The notes below the pieces were generated by a model. It had not been told where the DNA came from. It saw only the letters and a program-made list of their open reading frames with translations, and searched no databases. From the NCBI RefSeq assembly GCF_026000115.1, contig NZ_AP026867.1, positions 7,107,001-7,171,000 on the forward strand: 64,000 nucleotides of DNA, given 5' to 3'. Shown piece by piece: positions 24,817 to 35,842 of the stretch. The number at the start of each line of letters is the position of its first letter. The stretch's first letter is position 1. Source of the DNA: Aureispira anguillae (GTDB lineage Bacteria > Bacteroidota > Bacteroidia > Chitinophagales > Saprospiraceae). Position numbers and translations under genes: made by a program.

Positions 24817-25869
24817 TTAATCGAATGCCTGTTTTACTACTTTTCCAAATTCAATTGGTTGTTCATTAAAAGGAAAGTGACTTGCATTTTTTATGGTTTT
24901 TAATTGAGCATGAGGAATATGTTGTAAATAATCGGTTAAGCTTTCTAGGGGAATAATGTCATCTTCGCCATAAATAATTAAAGTAGGAATTTGAATTTGT
25001 TTTAGATAAGGAGTGTAATCATGGACTTTTCCCATGCTAAAAAACATGGCGTATTGACACCAACCTCCAATACCAGAAAGGGAGTTTTTTATCTTATTAT
25101 GGGTGGCTGCCTCAAAATATGTTATGAATTCTTTATTGAGTTCAATTAATTGTTGTTCTGACTTTTCAAAAATAGTATTAAAATCTAAGAATCTTTTAAT
25201 ATATTCCTTGTATTCTGCTTTTAGATGTTCGGGAAGTCGATCTTCAACTTCATCGTATAACCCCTTTGATGTACTGGGCATTTTCATGACGTTGGCAGGG
25301 GTTACTAAAACTAAATTTTTTACTTTTTCAGGAAATTCAATGGCATACAGACTTGCTAAGAAGCCTCCAAAAGAGTGACCAATAATATTTATTTTTTCAA
25401 CGCCAATTTTTTGCCTAATTTGTTCTATATCCGAAATTTGAGCAGGCAAACCTAAATTTGTATGCAACTGCATCATATTGTTATAATAGTTATCCTCCTC
25501 AAAAACATCAAACGGGCGACTAGATTTTCCGCATCCTCTTTGGTCATAATAATAAAACTTATAGCTAGAAGTCAAGGAGTCCAAACCTTTCCATGCTGAG
25601 TGGTAGGGAATTCCAGGTCCACCATGTATAATTAAAACAGGTTCTCCCGTTCCTTTGGTAAAGTAATTGAGAGAGATGTTTTTACTAATTTTAAATGTAT
25701 TAGAATTGTCCTCTAGGTGATTATTTTTTAGTAAATGAGTATAGGTTGAATCTTGGCGCAAATCAGTAGGAGTATACAATGGGGCAGAGAAAAAATAAGA
25801 AAGTATCTGATAGCCTACCAAAGCAATAAGGGCTACTAGTATTGCTAAAATAATTATTTTCCTTTTCAT
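24817..25869 (-). CDS. Alpha/beta hydrolase, proline-iminopeptidase-like
   Basis: Predicted membrane-anchored hydrolase of 350 residues. One N-terminal hydrophobic helix (IIILAILVALIALVGYQIL) precedes an alpha/beta hydrolase domain. HGGPG (oxyanion region) and DQRGCGKSS are the hallmarks of proline iminopeptidase (S33). The nucleophile is Ser in GHSFGG, the acid Asp is in GEDDIIPLE, and the His is in NASHFPFNEQP, so the triad is complete. It begins one base after the stop of the AraC/GyrI-type regulator, so the two genes are one transcript and the hydrolase may act on the compound sensed by the regulator (inference). A signal-anchor suggests that the catalytic domain faces the periplasm. Confidence 0.85.
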   Translation of the reverse strand: MKRKIIILAILVALIALVGYQILSYFFSAPLYTPTDLRQDSTYTHLLKNNHLEDNSNTFKISKNISLNYFTKGTGEPVLIIHGGPGIPYHSAWKGLDSLTSSYKFYYYDQRGCGKSSRPFDVFEEDNYYNNMMQLHTNLGLPAQISDIEQIRQKIGVEKINIIGHSFGGFLASLYAIEFPEKVKNLVLVTPANVMKMPSTSKGLYDEVEDRLPEHLKAEYKEYIKRFLDFNTIFEKSEQQLIELNKEFITYFEAATHNKIKNSLSGIGGWCQYAMFFSMGKVHDYTPYLKQIQIPTLIIYGEDDIIPLESLTDYLQHIPHAQLKTIKNASHFPFNEQPIEFGKVVKQAFD

Positions 25870-25870
25870 T

Positions 25871-26773
25871 TTACATAGATTTTATGGGCACACAAATTTC
25901 AATAATGCTTTTCTTTTTAGGATGATTTTTAGGGTTGTTGCAATAAATTTCATAGCAAGCTCTCCTTTCATTTGGAATGAAACCATTTTCGCTAACCCAA
26001 ATCATCATAGCCTGCCAAGCTTGTTCAAATTCTTTAAAGTAAAGCTCAAATTTACCAACAGCATATTTTCCAGCCTCAATGGTTCTAACGTTCACCCCAT
26101 CGCTCGCATGAATCGCTTGTGTTAATTCAATACAAGCACTCTGTCTAATTTTATTAATGTCCGTGACCTCAGGGTTGTCATGATAACAGGTTAGGGTTCG
26201 ATTAGCCATAAGCCCTTTAGATGCCGCCCAATGCATCAGTTTTCCATAGGCATTACCGATTTGATCAAATGCTCCAATGTGGGTAACATAGGCAATTTGA
26301 ATAGCAGGCATTCGTTTGATTTCAATTTTTGTATGCATTGCAATAAATTTTAAATGATGATTAATATTGCAAATGTATTGGTCTATTTGTGCTTTTTTTT
26401 GTCCATTCTTGCTATTCACTTGTTTTATCTTACTAAACTCCTGCGCATTTTTTTTTAAATAAGAAGGACTAATTCCATAATACTTTTTAAATGCTTTTGA
26501 AAAACTAGAACTACTATTAAAACCATTGTTAAAAGCTATTTCAGAAATGCCAAGACTTTTGTCTATTTTTAGTTGATAGGCAGCACGTTCAATTCGTTTT
26601 CTTAGAATAAACTGATTTAAGTTTTCTCCAACAATAGATGAAAATAGTCGATGGAAATGAAAAGGGGAATACAGTGCTACTTTTGAAACGATGGCAAGGT
26701 TTAGCGGCTGATCAAGATTTAAATCTATAAACTCCATCGCTTTGTAAATCCTTTCTATATAAATTTTATTCAT
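25871..26773 (-). CDS. AraC-family regulator with GyrI-like effector domain
   Basis: Transcription factor of 300 residues. Two helix-turn-helix motifs of the AraC/XylS type occupy about residues 8-105 (LNLAIVSKVALYSPFHFHRLF and ISEIAFNNGFNSSSSFSKAFKKYYGISP). A GyrI-like/AraC_E_bind domain fills about 150-300 (IQIAYVTHIGAFDQIGNAYGKL, YAVGKFELYFKEFEQAWQAM). This is the Rob/BmrR-type arrangement in which the C-terminal domain binds small amphipathic molecules. It overlaps no gene but its stop is one base from the hydrolase start, implying co-transcription. In this family the downstream partner is frequently a resistance or detoxification enzyme. The 333-base region between its start and the CTP synthase ATG holds no gene that I can support. 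Confidence 0.9.
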   Translation of the reverse strand: MNKIYIERIYKAMEFIDLNLDQPLNLAIVSKVALYSPFHFHRLFSSIVGENLNQFILRKRIERAAYQLKIDKSLGISEIAFNNGFNSSSSFSKAFKKYYGISPSYLKKNAQEFSKIKQVNSKNGQKKAQIDQYICNINHHLKFIAMHTKIEIKRMPAIQIAYVTHIGAFDQIGNAYGKLMHWAASKGLMANRTLTCYHDNPEVTDINKIRQSACIELTQAIHASDGVNVRTIEAGKYAVGKFELYFKEFEQAWQAMMIWVSENGFIPNERRACYEIYCNNPKNHPKKKSIIEICVPIKSM

Positions 26774-27049
26774 CCTTTTAGTCGTTGATTGTAAAAAAAA
26801 ATCAATATATGAGTTGTTTGACGGTTATTTTGTTAGAAGCCAAGGAGTAGCAGCGCAGTATTAGTAAAATAATAAAAAATTTAAAAAAGAACCAACGCTG
26901 AGTCCCCAAATTACTTTCTCAAAATTGCTAACTAAACTGTTTTGGCGTTATTTTTAGAACCATCTTTTTTCGAATTAAAACTTGAAAGAAAAATATAGAC
27001 AACTATTGTGTTAAATAATTTTAAGTCTTTATACCCAAAAATCATCTAA

Positions 27050-28702
<1,653 letters not shown>

Positions 28703-28733
28703 TATAGGATACATTTCTAGATAAAATCAGAAG

Positions 28734-28769
28734 ATCGCTAATGGGAAAATTTTCCGTTAGCGATTTTTT
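28734..28769 (+). terminator. Terminator for pyrG, shared with the convergent epimerase gene
   Basis: ATCGCTAATGGGAAA pairs with TTTTCCGTTAGCGAT with one bulged mismatch, centred near 28749, followed by a run of T. The last base pairs abut the epimerase stop codon. Confidence 0.8.
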
Positions 28770-29697
28770 ATTGCTGTTCCAATAACCAGTTCCAAGTTTG
28801 TTCAATTCCCGTTTCTATTGAGACCTCAGGTTGCCAGTTTAGGATTTGTTGTGCTCGTTGGATCGAAAGAATGTTAACAGGGACATCAAAACTACGCCCC
28901 TCTAAATAATTAATGTTAGGATTTTTTTGGCTTACTTTTTTACACACTGCTAAAATTTCATTGAGGGAATATCCTAAACCAGAGCCAATGTTAAAAATTT
29001 TAGGTGTTCCCTTGTATTCCAAACTATTAACAATGCTTTGTGCAACATCTGTAACATAAACATAATCTCGAACAACCTCGCCATCTCCCCAAATTTCAAT
29101 GGTTTGATTTTGCATGATTTTTTGTAGCCAAATGCCAATTACCCCTTGGTTTTTGGTTAGATTTTGGCGAGTTCCATAGGCATTGGCAATTCTAAAAATA
29201 GAATAATCTAAGCCCTTATTCTGATAGAAAAAATGCAAATAACGTTCAAATGCCATTTTTGAAATTCCATAAGCCGAGATGGGACGAATAGGATGTTGCT
29301 CATCAATAGGGGTATAAAGCGGAACCCCATATAAGGCACCACCCGTAGAGACAAAGATGACTTTCTTAACCTTGGCTTGAACGGCTGCTTCTAACAAATG
29401 AATACTGCCTATGATGTTGCTTTGCGCATCATAAATAGGATTTTCCGAAGCGGTTTTAGGAACGGTAGTCCATGCAATATGAATGATGATATCCGTCTGT
29501 TTCAACGCTTGTAGAACCAATTGATAGTTGCCAAAATTGCCCCGAACAATATTGATTTTCGTTTGTAGATGTTGAATATTGGGGTGGATACTAGAGCTGG
29601 AGGTCAATACCGTAATATCGTGCCCTTGTTGCAGCAAAAGTTCTACAATGTGAGACCCCATAAAACCTGTTCCGCCTGTTACAAATACTTTTGCCAT
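28768..29697 (-). CDS. NAD-dependent epimerase/dehydratase (UDP-glucose 4-epimerase-like)
   Basis: Extended SDR of 309 residues. The Gly-rich loop VTGGTGFMGSH (residues 5-15) binds NAD(H), the active site Ser and Tyr-Lys occur as VSTGGALYG and YGISKMAFE, and the C-terminal ILNWQPEVSIETGI is typical of nucleotide-sugar epimerases and dehydratases. Likely substrates are UDP- or GDP-hexoses; the exact reaction (4-epimerisation or 4,6-dehydration) is not decidable by eye. It is at the left end of the polysaccharide region but is now separated from the glycosyltransferases by a restriction-modification cassette, which looks like an insertion. Confidence 0.8.
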   Translation of the reverse strand: MAKVFVTGGTGFMGSHIVELLLQQGHDITVLTSSSSIHPNIQHLQTKINIVRGNFGNYQLVLQALKQTDIIIHIAWTTVPKTASENPIYDAQSNIIGSIHLLEAAVQAKVKKVIFVSTGGALYGVPLYTPIDEQHPIRPISAYGISKMAFERYLHFFYQNKGLDYSIFRIANAYGTRQNLTKNQGVIGIWLQKIMQNQTIEIWGDGEVVRDYVYVTDVAQSIVNSLEYKGTPKIFNIGSGLGYSLNEILAVCKKVSQKNPNINYLEGRSFDVPVNILSIQRAQQILNWQPEVSIETGIEQTWNWLLEQQ

Positions 29698-29865
29698 ACC
29701 AATTTTATTATTTGTTTGTTTTACTCCTGAATGTTGGTTAGTGATGTGGTTGCTTATTGGTGTATAAGGTCGTAAAGAATAAGCGCTAATCTCAAAGCTT
29801 AAATATGAGGTTTTGGATGGATTAAATCGCTCTTGTTATCTACTGATAATCTCTCAGAATATAAA

Positions 29866-30750
29866 TTATTTTATAAGCGAATTTAGAGTATCAGTTAATT
29901 TTTGTTTTTCTTCTGTGCTTAATGTTTCTGTGTATTCAAGAAATTTTAATGCAAATTTTCTAAGGGCATTATTGAACCACTTCTCATTTTTTTGCGCTTT
30001 GTTTGATTGTACAATATTTAGCCACTCCGAAGCTAGATAGTCTTGCCAATCAGCTAAAAGTTTAATTTTAGATTGGTTCTGAGAACTATCGTAGTTGATA
30101 AAAAGGATATTGTTTTTGACCGCTCTATTTTTTTTATTCCACTGTTGGAGTGTGTTAAATCCAATTTGAGGACGAGGACTTCGATCTGGAAAAGGTAACT
30201 TTTCTGTAATACTATTTATATAATGCCCTGTCGAAACAATTGTTTTTTTTTCACTTCTTTTTACAAAAATAACCCACTCAAATGGTGCAACCTGTTGAAC
30301 ACTAGAACCTGGAATATTATTGTTTTTAGTTGATTTTAGCTCTAATGATTCAAAATAGGATGTCTCTCCATCACTAATTTCTAAATATAAATCAGGGCTT
30401 GTATAAACAGCATTTTTTGTTTCGGAGATTTTCTTTTTCTTGGTTTCGTCAAGCTCTGCTGGCAAGAAGACATTAATGACTTGAAAGGTATTAAAGCGAT
30501 CAATTTTTATAGTGATTGGATTGGAATCTATATTAATACACAGAGATTTTAGATTGGTCCCTTTAATAGTCGGGTTTTTAAGAATGTATTCTTTGAAATA
30601 TCTTTTTACAAATTCATCTGTATTAGCTTCTTCAGATTGAAATTTGATTGAATTAAGTTCGTTTTGGGTTGAATTTATTTTGTCCTCTAGTATGTAAAAA
30701 TAAAGATGCAGAAATGAATTTAAGTAGTTTATTTTTAGCCCTTTGTTCAT
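29866..30750 (-). CDS. Putative type II restriction endonuclease (PD-(D/E)xK)
   Basis: Cytoplasmic-type protein of 294 residues encoded 37 bases after the methyltransferase, in the order controller-methylase-nuclease. A nuclease motif is visible: Pro119-Asp120, then a 16-residue strand-loop, then Glu137-Leu-Lys139, followed by STKNNNIPGSSVQQ, giving PD-X16-ELK. A conserved Gln-Gln and Trp/Phe-rich stretch (EWVIFVKRSEKK) continue the core. I do not recognise the specificity family. It should cleave unmethylated sites cognate to the neighbouring cytosine methylase. The base composition is visibly more AT-rich than that of the glycan genes on both sides, as for the rest of the cassette. Confidence 0.75.
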   Translation of the reverse strand: MNKGLKINYLNSFLHLYFYILEDKINSTQNELNSIKFQSEEANTDEFVKRYFKEYILKNPTIKGTNLKSLCINIDSNPITIKIDRFNTFQVINVFLPAELDETKKKKISETKNAVYTSPDLYLEISDGETSYFESLELKSTKNNNIPGSSVQQVAPFEWVIFVKRSEKKTIVSTGHYINSITEKLPFPDRSPRPQIGFNTLQQWNKKNRAVKNNILFINYDSSQNQSKIKLLADWQDYLASEWLNIVQSNKAQKNEKWFNNALRKFALKFLEYTETLSTEEKQKLTDTLNSLIK

Positions 30751-30787
30751 GATGGTGTTTTGTGTTAATAGTTAGATTTTGAATCGA

Positions 30788-32059
30788 TTATGAATTGAAA
30801 TAAAAAGCCCAATTAGATTCAATTTTTTTTGCAATATGATAAGCTAAAAGAGGAGGGACTGCATTTCCTACAAGTTTATAGCCTTGAGAAGGACTTAATG
30901 AAAATTTCCTTCTGCCTTCATTAGTTGGGATTACAAAATTAAAATCATCAGGAAATGTTTGAATTCTAGCACATTCTCGTAAAGTTAATCTTCTTTCCTT
31001 TTTACCCATGTCGAATTCTTCATTATATTTTCCACCATTTTCTATTAAGAGTCTTCTAAATTCAATATTTCCATGATGTTCAGCTCTAATCGTAGGAGCT
31101 AATCGCTCAAGATCTACTTCTTTTTGACCTTGACAATGCCTACCCATAAATTTAGCTTTTGAAAAATGTTTTTGAGATAAATCACTGCTTGCATCTGGTT
31201 CAAAGAGATCCAATAAGACAGTTTTACATTTTGTAAAAGGTAGCATCAGTTTTTCAATGGAGGAGTAATGCATTTCTCCATTTAGCCTATGAGTAGCAAT
31301 AGGGTATGGGCTATGGGGTTCTTTAATTTCTTTTTTTGATAATGCTTTCAGAGCTATTGGAGTTAATGCAGATTTTTTAAATCCAATAAAGAAAATTCTT
31401 TCTCTTGATTGAGGAATTCCAAAATTTCCAGCGTGTAAAACTTTGGGGGCTAGTACTAGATAGCCATCCCCGTTTATTTCAGAAAAATCAGATTGTATTA
31501 TTTCCTTTACTTGCCCTAAATTAGCAAGTCCTTTTACATTTTCTGCAATAAAAATTTTAGGAGATACAATTTCTATGACTTCTTTCATCCACATGTATAA
31601 CTTCCCCCTAGTTTCTTCTGTTGGAGTTTCATGTTTAATGAGTTGACCATTGTGGTCTTTATGAGAATTAAAACCTTTTCTTTTTCCTGCAACACTAAAA
31701 TCTTGACAAGGAAAGCCACCAGTAACAATTTCAATATTTTTAGGGAATACCTTTTCGCCCTGATGATATTTTTTTACGATGTCAACAATACTCTCAACTC
31801 TAAAAATTTCATCTACTTTTGCTCCTTTTTTTCTTGAAAAGTAATCATTCCAAGCAACTTTAGCATGGGAACTTATATCATTAGAGAATTTTGTTTCAAA
31901 AGAGGTTTCTTTTAAGTAATAATAAAAGTCATCTTCCTTTTCAATCCAGTTTTTATGGACTTTTGTATTGAGCGTGCTTTTTGGTATTTTAAAACCTCCT
32001 TCAAATCCAATATCCATTCCACCACATCCAGAAAATAGTGATAATAAGTTTTTTTTCAT
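30788..32059 (-). CDS. DNA (cytosine-5-)-methyltransferase
   Basis: C5-methyltransferase of 423 residues with all hallmark motifs. Motif I is FSGCGGMDIG at 9-18. Motif IV is VTGGFPCQDFS with catalytic Cys118. ENV in IFIAENVKGL is motif VI, QSRERIFFIGF is motif VIII, LTLRECARIQTFPDDF is motif IX and GYKLVGNAVPPLLAYHIAK is motif X. A target-recognition region lies between motifs VIII and IX. It methylates C5 of cytosine in the sequence cut by the nuclease encoded next to it. It begins one base after the stop of the HTH controller, so translation is probably coupled. Recognition sequence unknown. Confidence 0.94.
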   Translation of the reverse strand: MKKNLLSLFSGCGGMDIGFEGGFKIPKSTLNTKVHKNWIEKEDDFYYYLKETSFETKFSNDISSHAKVAWNDYFSRKKGAKVDEIFRVESIVDIVKKYHQGEKVFPKNIEIVTGGFPCQDFSVAGKRKGFNSHKDHNGQLIKHETPTEETRGKLYMWMKEVIEIVSPKIFIAENVKGLANLGQVKEIIQSDFSEINGDGYLVLAPKVLHAGNFGIPQSRERIFFIGFKKSALTPIALKALSKKEIKEPHSPYPIATHRLNGEMHYSSIEKLMLPFTKCKTVLLDLFEPDASSDLSQKHFSKAKFMGRHCQGQKEVDLERLAPTIRAEHHGNIEFRRLLIENGGKYNEEFDMGKKERRLTLRECARIQTFPDDFNFVIPTNEGRRKFSLSPSQGYKLVGNAVPPLLAYHIAKKIESNWAFYFNS

Positions 32060-32060
32060 A

Positions 32061-32360
32061 CTATTTATTGCTCTTTAAGTATTTTACTTTTTGTTCTGCG
32101 AGTTGTAGTATCTTTATGGCATTTTTTTCATTTGCCAAAGCATTTACAATATTGTCACTATACCAAGATATAAGGAGTTCTTCTTGGTTTAAATCAAAAA
32201 GATTGGCAAATTTAATTACCTGTTCTTTTGATGGTTTTCTTTCCCCTCTTTCAAATTTACTGAGTATAGCTTGATCTATGTTCATTAAAGCAGAAACTTC
32301 TCGAAGGTACAACTTTTTTTCCGCTCTCTTTTCTTTTATAATCTGTCTAAATCGTTTCAT
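32061..32360 (-). CDS. XRE-type HTH regulator of the restriction-modification cassette (C-protein-like)
   Basis: Predicted DNA-binding protein of 99 residues. A single Xre/Cro helix-turn-helix occupies about residues 7-62 (LREVSALMNIDQAILSKFERGERKPSKEQV), then a helical tail (about 65-99) perhaps for dimerisation. It is first in the tight order regulator-methylase-nuclease, the usual position of controller (C) proteins that delay nuclease expression until methylation is established. The stop is one base from the methylase start. Two GAC-N7-GTC sites precede the start codon (32363-32390) and may be its operators. It is somewhat longer than classical C proteins. Confidence 0.85.
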   Translation of the reverse strand: MKRFRQIIKEKRAEKKLYLREVSALMNIDQAILSKFERGERKPSKEQVIKFANLFDLNQEELLISWYSDNIVNALANEKNAIKILQLAEQKVKYLKSNK

Positions 32361-32362
32361 AG

Positions 32363-32390
32363 GACTTTTTTTGTCAAGACAATTTTAGTC
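32363..32390 (-). promoter_or_regulatory. Candidate tandem C-box operators
   Basis: Two 13-base sites of the form GAC-N7-GTC occur at 32363-32375 (GACTTTTTTTGTC) and 32378-32390 (GACAATTTTAGTC), with centres 15 bases apart. They lie immediately upstream of the start codon of the HTH controller. C-protein operators are typically tandem partially palindromic boxes with GAC/GTC ends, though usually with a shorter spacer. Confidence 0.5.
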
Positions 32391-32490
32391 AAAAAGCACT
32401 AAAAAGACAAGCGTAATAATCCTTTTAGGGAAGAAATAGGAAGAATCGATAGCAAGAAACTATAAATATGCTCTTGCCTGTAGATCGCAT

Positions 32491-33738
32491 CTAATAAACC
32501 TCATCAATCATTTGCTGCAATACCGTTACGGAGTTTTGAATGCCTCGGTGTTTAAGTGCAGCGGCTCTACAACGCTTTTGCAGACTTGTTGGTTCTTCAT
32601 CCATAAAGGCACGTAATTTAGCCAATGGTTGCCCAAAATCTTTGGCATCTAAGCTTTCAAAAACAACACCTACATTTTCTTCTTCTGCCATAATATCATC
32701 GTCAGCAATACCTCTATTGAGGAGAAATGGAATGCCACAAGCCAAGTAGTTACCTATCTTAACAGGTGTACGGTATTTTTGCGAATCCAATGGAGGAATC
32801 GCTACCATTCCCATATCGCAAGCCGAAATATATCCTTCAATTTCATCGTAGGGAATTTTATTTAGCACGATAAAATCAGAAGCTTGAAGCCCTGCTTCTA
32901 AATAAGCTTGTTCTATCGTTTCAGATGGTGTTGGAGAAATGGTGAAAATTAGAATTTTCGGATCAAAGTCAACCAAACGCTTGCAAAATGCGGCCACCTC
33001 TTTTTCGTTATAATAAATGCCATTAAATTTTCCTAAATACAACATTAGATATCGATCAGAAGGAATCTTATATTGGTTGCGGATGCGTTGTCGGTCGGTT
33101 GCCGAAAAGGTGAATTTTTCTGTATCTACACTAATAGGAACCCGAAATAATTGGGCTTTAGAGTTCCATTTTTTTAAGAGTTCTATCGTATGAATTGTTG
33201 GCCCTGTAACATAATCTGCCTGAGTGGCCTGCAAATGTTCTATTTTATTTAGAATTTTATACTTGAGGGAACGCTCCGACCAAATCCCAAACTCTTTCAT
33301 ATACAAACTATGCGGTTCAAAACAAAAAACCATAAGTTTGAAGCGCAAGATGCGTGAAATAATATAGGCATAGCCTCCTGCAATGGCCAAAAAACCAACG
33401 ATAACTTTGGCTTGCTCTTTTCGTTTGATGCCCCAAATTTTAAAAAATAGCCCAATAAAATTCCAGAGCTTTTTAAATAAAATAAATTTGCCTCCACGAT
33501 AAGGCATCGGATGCCAGAAAATATCCTGTTGAGCTAATTTTTCTTGAATGGATTGCTGTTCTTGGGGAGAGAGTGCATAAGCCTTTTGCTCTTCGGTAAC
33601 AATATGGTAGCGATATTTTTGAGCTTCTGCTTTTTGATGCCCCAAAATATATTGATACATCAAGCCATTAAACAATGGATCCTTAAAGCTATGAGAAGCA
33701 CAGATAATGACAGAAGGTTTTTTTGTTGATGACTCCAT
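32491..33738 (-). CDS. Glycosyltransferase (GT4-like)
   Basis: Predicted cytoplasmic GT-B glycosyltransferase of 415 residues. The N-terminal half is variable (VIICASHSFKDPLFNGLM), while the C-terminal nucleotide-sugar part has YLMLYLGKFNGIYYNEKEV and DMGMVAIPPLDSQKYRTP with VKIGNYLACGIPFLL, the usual E(X)7E-like donor region. No signal peptide is present. It presumably adds one sugar to a polysaccharide or LPS-type repeat unit using a nucleotide sugar. It is separated from the restriction-modification controller gene by about 130 bases and leads downstream of the three other glycosyltransferases. The donor and linkage cannot be predicted. Confidence 0.82.
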   Translation of the reverse strand: MESSTKKPSVIICASHSFKDPLFNGLMYQYILGHQKAEAQKYRYHIVTEEQKAYALSPQEQQSIQEKLAQQDIFWHPMPYRGGKFILFKKLWNFIGLFFKIWGIKRKEQAKVIVGFLAIAGGYAYIISRILRFKLMVFCFEPHSLYMKEFGIWSERSLKYKILNKIEHLQATQADYVTGPTIHTIELLKKWNSKAQLFRVPISVDTEKFTFSATDRQRIRNQYKIPSDRYLMLYLGKFNGIYYNEKEVAAFCKRLVDFDPKILIFTISPTPSETIEQAYLEAGLQASDFIVLNKIPYDEIEGYISACDMGMVAIPPLDSQKYRTPVKIGNYLACGIPFLLNRGIADDDIMAEEENVGVVFESLDAKDFGQPLAKLRAFMDEEPTSLQKRCRAAALKHRGIQNSVTVLQQMIDEVY

Positions 33739-33855
33739 TTTGTTTTTTATAAATAATCTGAGTACAGGACAAGACGATTAGCATTGAATCAAGCCAAATG
33801 ACCTACTCTTAAAATCTAACCTTAATCATTTGCCCAAGTTGCTCTTTTTCTGTTT

Positions 33856-34743
33856 CTAAGAGAATAATTTTTTAGCTACTTTAGATAGGGCAGGTGGGTA
33901 AGTCCAAATTGCTTTTAATAAGTATTGTAGCCCCTTTTTTTTGTTGTTGCCATCTCCCCACCAGGATGCTCCCATAATCATATACATATTGGCAAAACAA
34001 AAATTTCTAAACGATTTGGATTTGAACAACTGATGTTCTTCCGCACGTTGATAAGCTAATAAGGCATCTTTTTCCATAACAGGAATGTTGCTGTGCATAT
34101 TATTATCATGAACACGATACCACCAAGTAACTTCTGGTACTCGTCCAATTTTATATTTTTGGGCAACCCTAAAGAAAAATTCTTGATCTGCGGCATTGGA
34201 TAAGGCCAAATCAAAACCACCAACTGTTTCGACAACCGTTCGTTTGACTAGAATACTACTTGGAGTCGGAACACAGGTTCCATTCCAAGACAATAAATCA
34301 TCCAAGATATACCCTTCTTTTCCACTTTTGGTTTCGCCAGTCAATTGAGATTTTCCATCCATAATAGCCATATCAGAATGCACCAAACCAAGAGCTGGAT
34401 CTGTGGCAAACTTTGCCAATTTTTTCTCCAAGTTCTGAGGCAACCAAATATCGTCGGCATCCAAAAAGGCTAGATAATCACCTTTGGAGCATTGGTAACC
34501 ATGATTTCTAGCAGAAGAAACACCTCCATTTTTTTGTTTGATGTATTGTATGCGTGTGTCTGAAGCAGCAAGCGGTTCAATGATTTGAGCTTGGTGGTCA
34601 GGAGATCCATCATCTACAATAATTAACTCAAAATTACGATGTGTTTGAGCCAATACTCCCCGAATGGTTTCTTCTATATAGTCTCCTGCTTTATATGCAG
34701 GAATAATTACAGAAACTAAATTATGATTGTTGATTGAGTTCAT
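33856..34743 (-). CDS. Family 2 glycosyltransferase
   Basis: GT-A fold transferase of 295 residues. The start VSVIIPAYKAGDYIEETI and the nucleotide-binding IIVDDGSPDHQ lead to the metal-binding DxD as LAFLDADDIW near residue 95. A WYRVHDNNMHS segment lies at about 205. This is GT2, an inverting transferase of sugar nucleotides for cell-surface glycans. Its first 23 bases overlap the preceding gene's end in another frame, indicating translational coupling. It lies on one transcript with the two upstream transferases. Confidence 0.88.
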   Translation of the reverse strand: MNSINNHNLVSVIIPAYKAGDYIEETIRGVLAQTHRNFELIIVDDGSPDHQAQIIEPLAASDTRIQYIKQKNGGVSSARNHGYQCSKGDYLAFLDADDIWLPQNLEKKLAKFATDPALGLVHSDMAIMDGKSQLTGETKSGKEGYILDDLLSWNGTCVPTPSSILVKRTVVETVGGFDLALSNAADQEFFFRVAQKYKIGRVPEVTWWYRVHDNNMHSNIPVMEKDALLAYQRAEEHQLFKSKSFRNFCFANMYMIMGASWWGDGNNKKKGLQYLLKAIWTYPPALSKVAKKLFS

Positions 34744-35842
34744 GGAATATTTTTTCTATTAGCACAGGATAACTTACCGTATTAAAAAAATTATTTAAAT
34801 ATATCTGATCAACCTTAATTTTTCCATTGAGAACATTGGCTATACTCGCTATAAAGTGATCCTTCTGGTCACTCTTTATTAAGCCTTTCCCTAACAAATG
34901 TTCTAAGTCTGTAGCAATAGATGTAATGCTAACTTTGCCTTGGGCTAAATAATTTAGGACTTTTAATGGTGTGCCTTTTAGTGATTCTATCTGAAAGTCA
35001 TAGGGAACAATACAAACCGCAGCATTGTGGACATAATATTTGAGCATGGTCGCCTTTTGTGGTCCTGTGATAACTACATTGGCTAATTTTTTTAATTGTT
35101 GAAACTGTTGTTGTTTCTGCGGAATTGTTAATTTATTAGGGCCAACTACTACTAGTTTTTTGTCGTTGAAATGAGTAGCAATATCTATTAATAATTGAAT
35201 GTTATAATAATCATTAATAGTCCCTATTTTTAAAATGGAGCCTTGATATTGGGTAAATGAAGTATTGATCTGCTCGTCAATATGAAATTCATCTGCACTG
35301 ATACCATGTGGAATATAAAGCACTGGTTTTTGATTGAGTGCAGCATAATATTCTTGGTAACGTCTTAATACAGTAACTACCAATTGAGCTTTTTGGGCCA
35401 ACAAGGAGTCTGAAAAAATATGATCAAAGGGGTCTGTAATATGATATAACTCTGTAATGGACGAATTACGCCATTGCTTACTCAAATAGGCAAATCTAAA
35501 AGGGTCAAATTTCCACCAAAGAATGGGTAAGTCAGAGGGGGGGAGTGCTAGGTATATTTTTTTTTCATTAATTTTGTCGTTTAACCACAGTGCCATCTTT
35601 TTGAATCCTCTTAAAGGAAGCGGATTATGATAGTTAACAACAGATAAGTTTTTACTGATTTTTTCTATTTGAACTTTATTGGATAAAGCCATACGAGCAG
35701 ACCAATAGTTAGGAGCATTTAGAAAAAAAACTTCATGCCCCAATTTAGCTAATTCATTGGCATAATGTTGCTTTGAAAACCAAATGTCTCCCCAAGGCTC
35801 ATTGGATGTAATTAATATCCTATATCGTTTTTTTGCACTCAT
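34721..35842 (-). CDS. Glycosyltransferase, GT-B type
   Basis: The protein has 373 residues. Near the N terminus it reads ILITSNEPWGDIWFSKQHYANELAKLGHEVFFLN, the acceptor-side Rossmann fold of GT-B enzymes. The C-terminal part has GTPLKVLNYLAQGKVSITSI, a donor-binding pattern of GT4-like enzymes. It overlaps the downstream GT2 gene by 23 bases and follows the upstream GT2 gene with no spacing, so the three are translated as one set. The specific sugar cannot be told. Confidence 0.78.
   Translation of the reverse strand: MSAKKRYRILITSNEPWGDIWFSKQHYANELAKLGHEVFFLNAPNYWSARMALSNKVQIEKISKNLSVVNYHNPLPLRGFKKMALWLNDKINEKKIYLALPPSDLPILWWKFDPFRFAYLSKQWRNSSITELYHITDPFDHIFSDSLLAQKAQLVVTVLRRYQEYYAALNQKPVLYIPHGISADEFHIDEQINTSFTQYQGSILKIGTINDYYNIQLLIDIATHFNDKKLVVVGPNKLTIPQKQQQFQQLKKLANVVITGPQKATMLKYYVHNAAVCIVPYDFQIESLKGTPLKVLNYLAQGKVSITSIATDLEHLLGKGLIKSDQKDHFIASIANVLNGKIKVDQIYLNNFFNTVSYPVLIEKIFHELNQQS

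Noticed and set aside
34721-34743. Overlap of two glycosyltransferase genes as a frameshifted single gene
   Set aside because: Each frame encodes a complete enzyme of a different fold (GT-B and GT-A), so overlap reflects coupling, not a broken gene.
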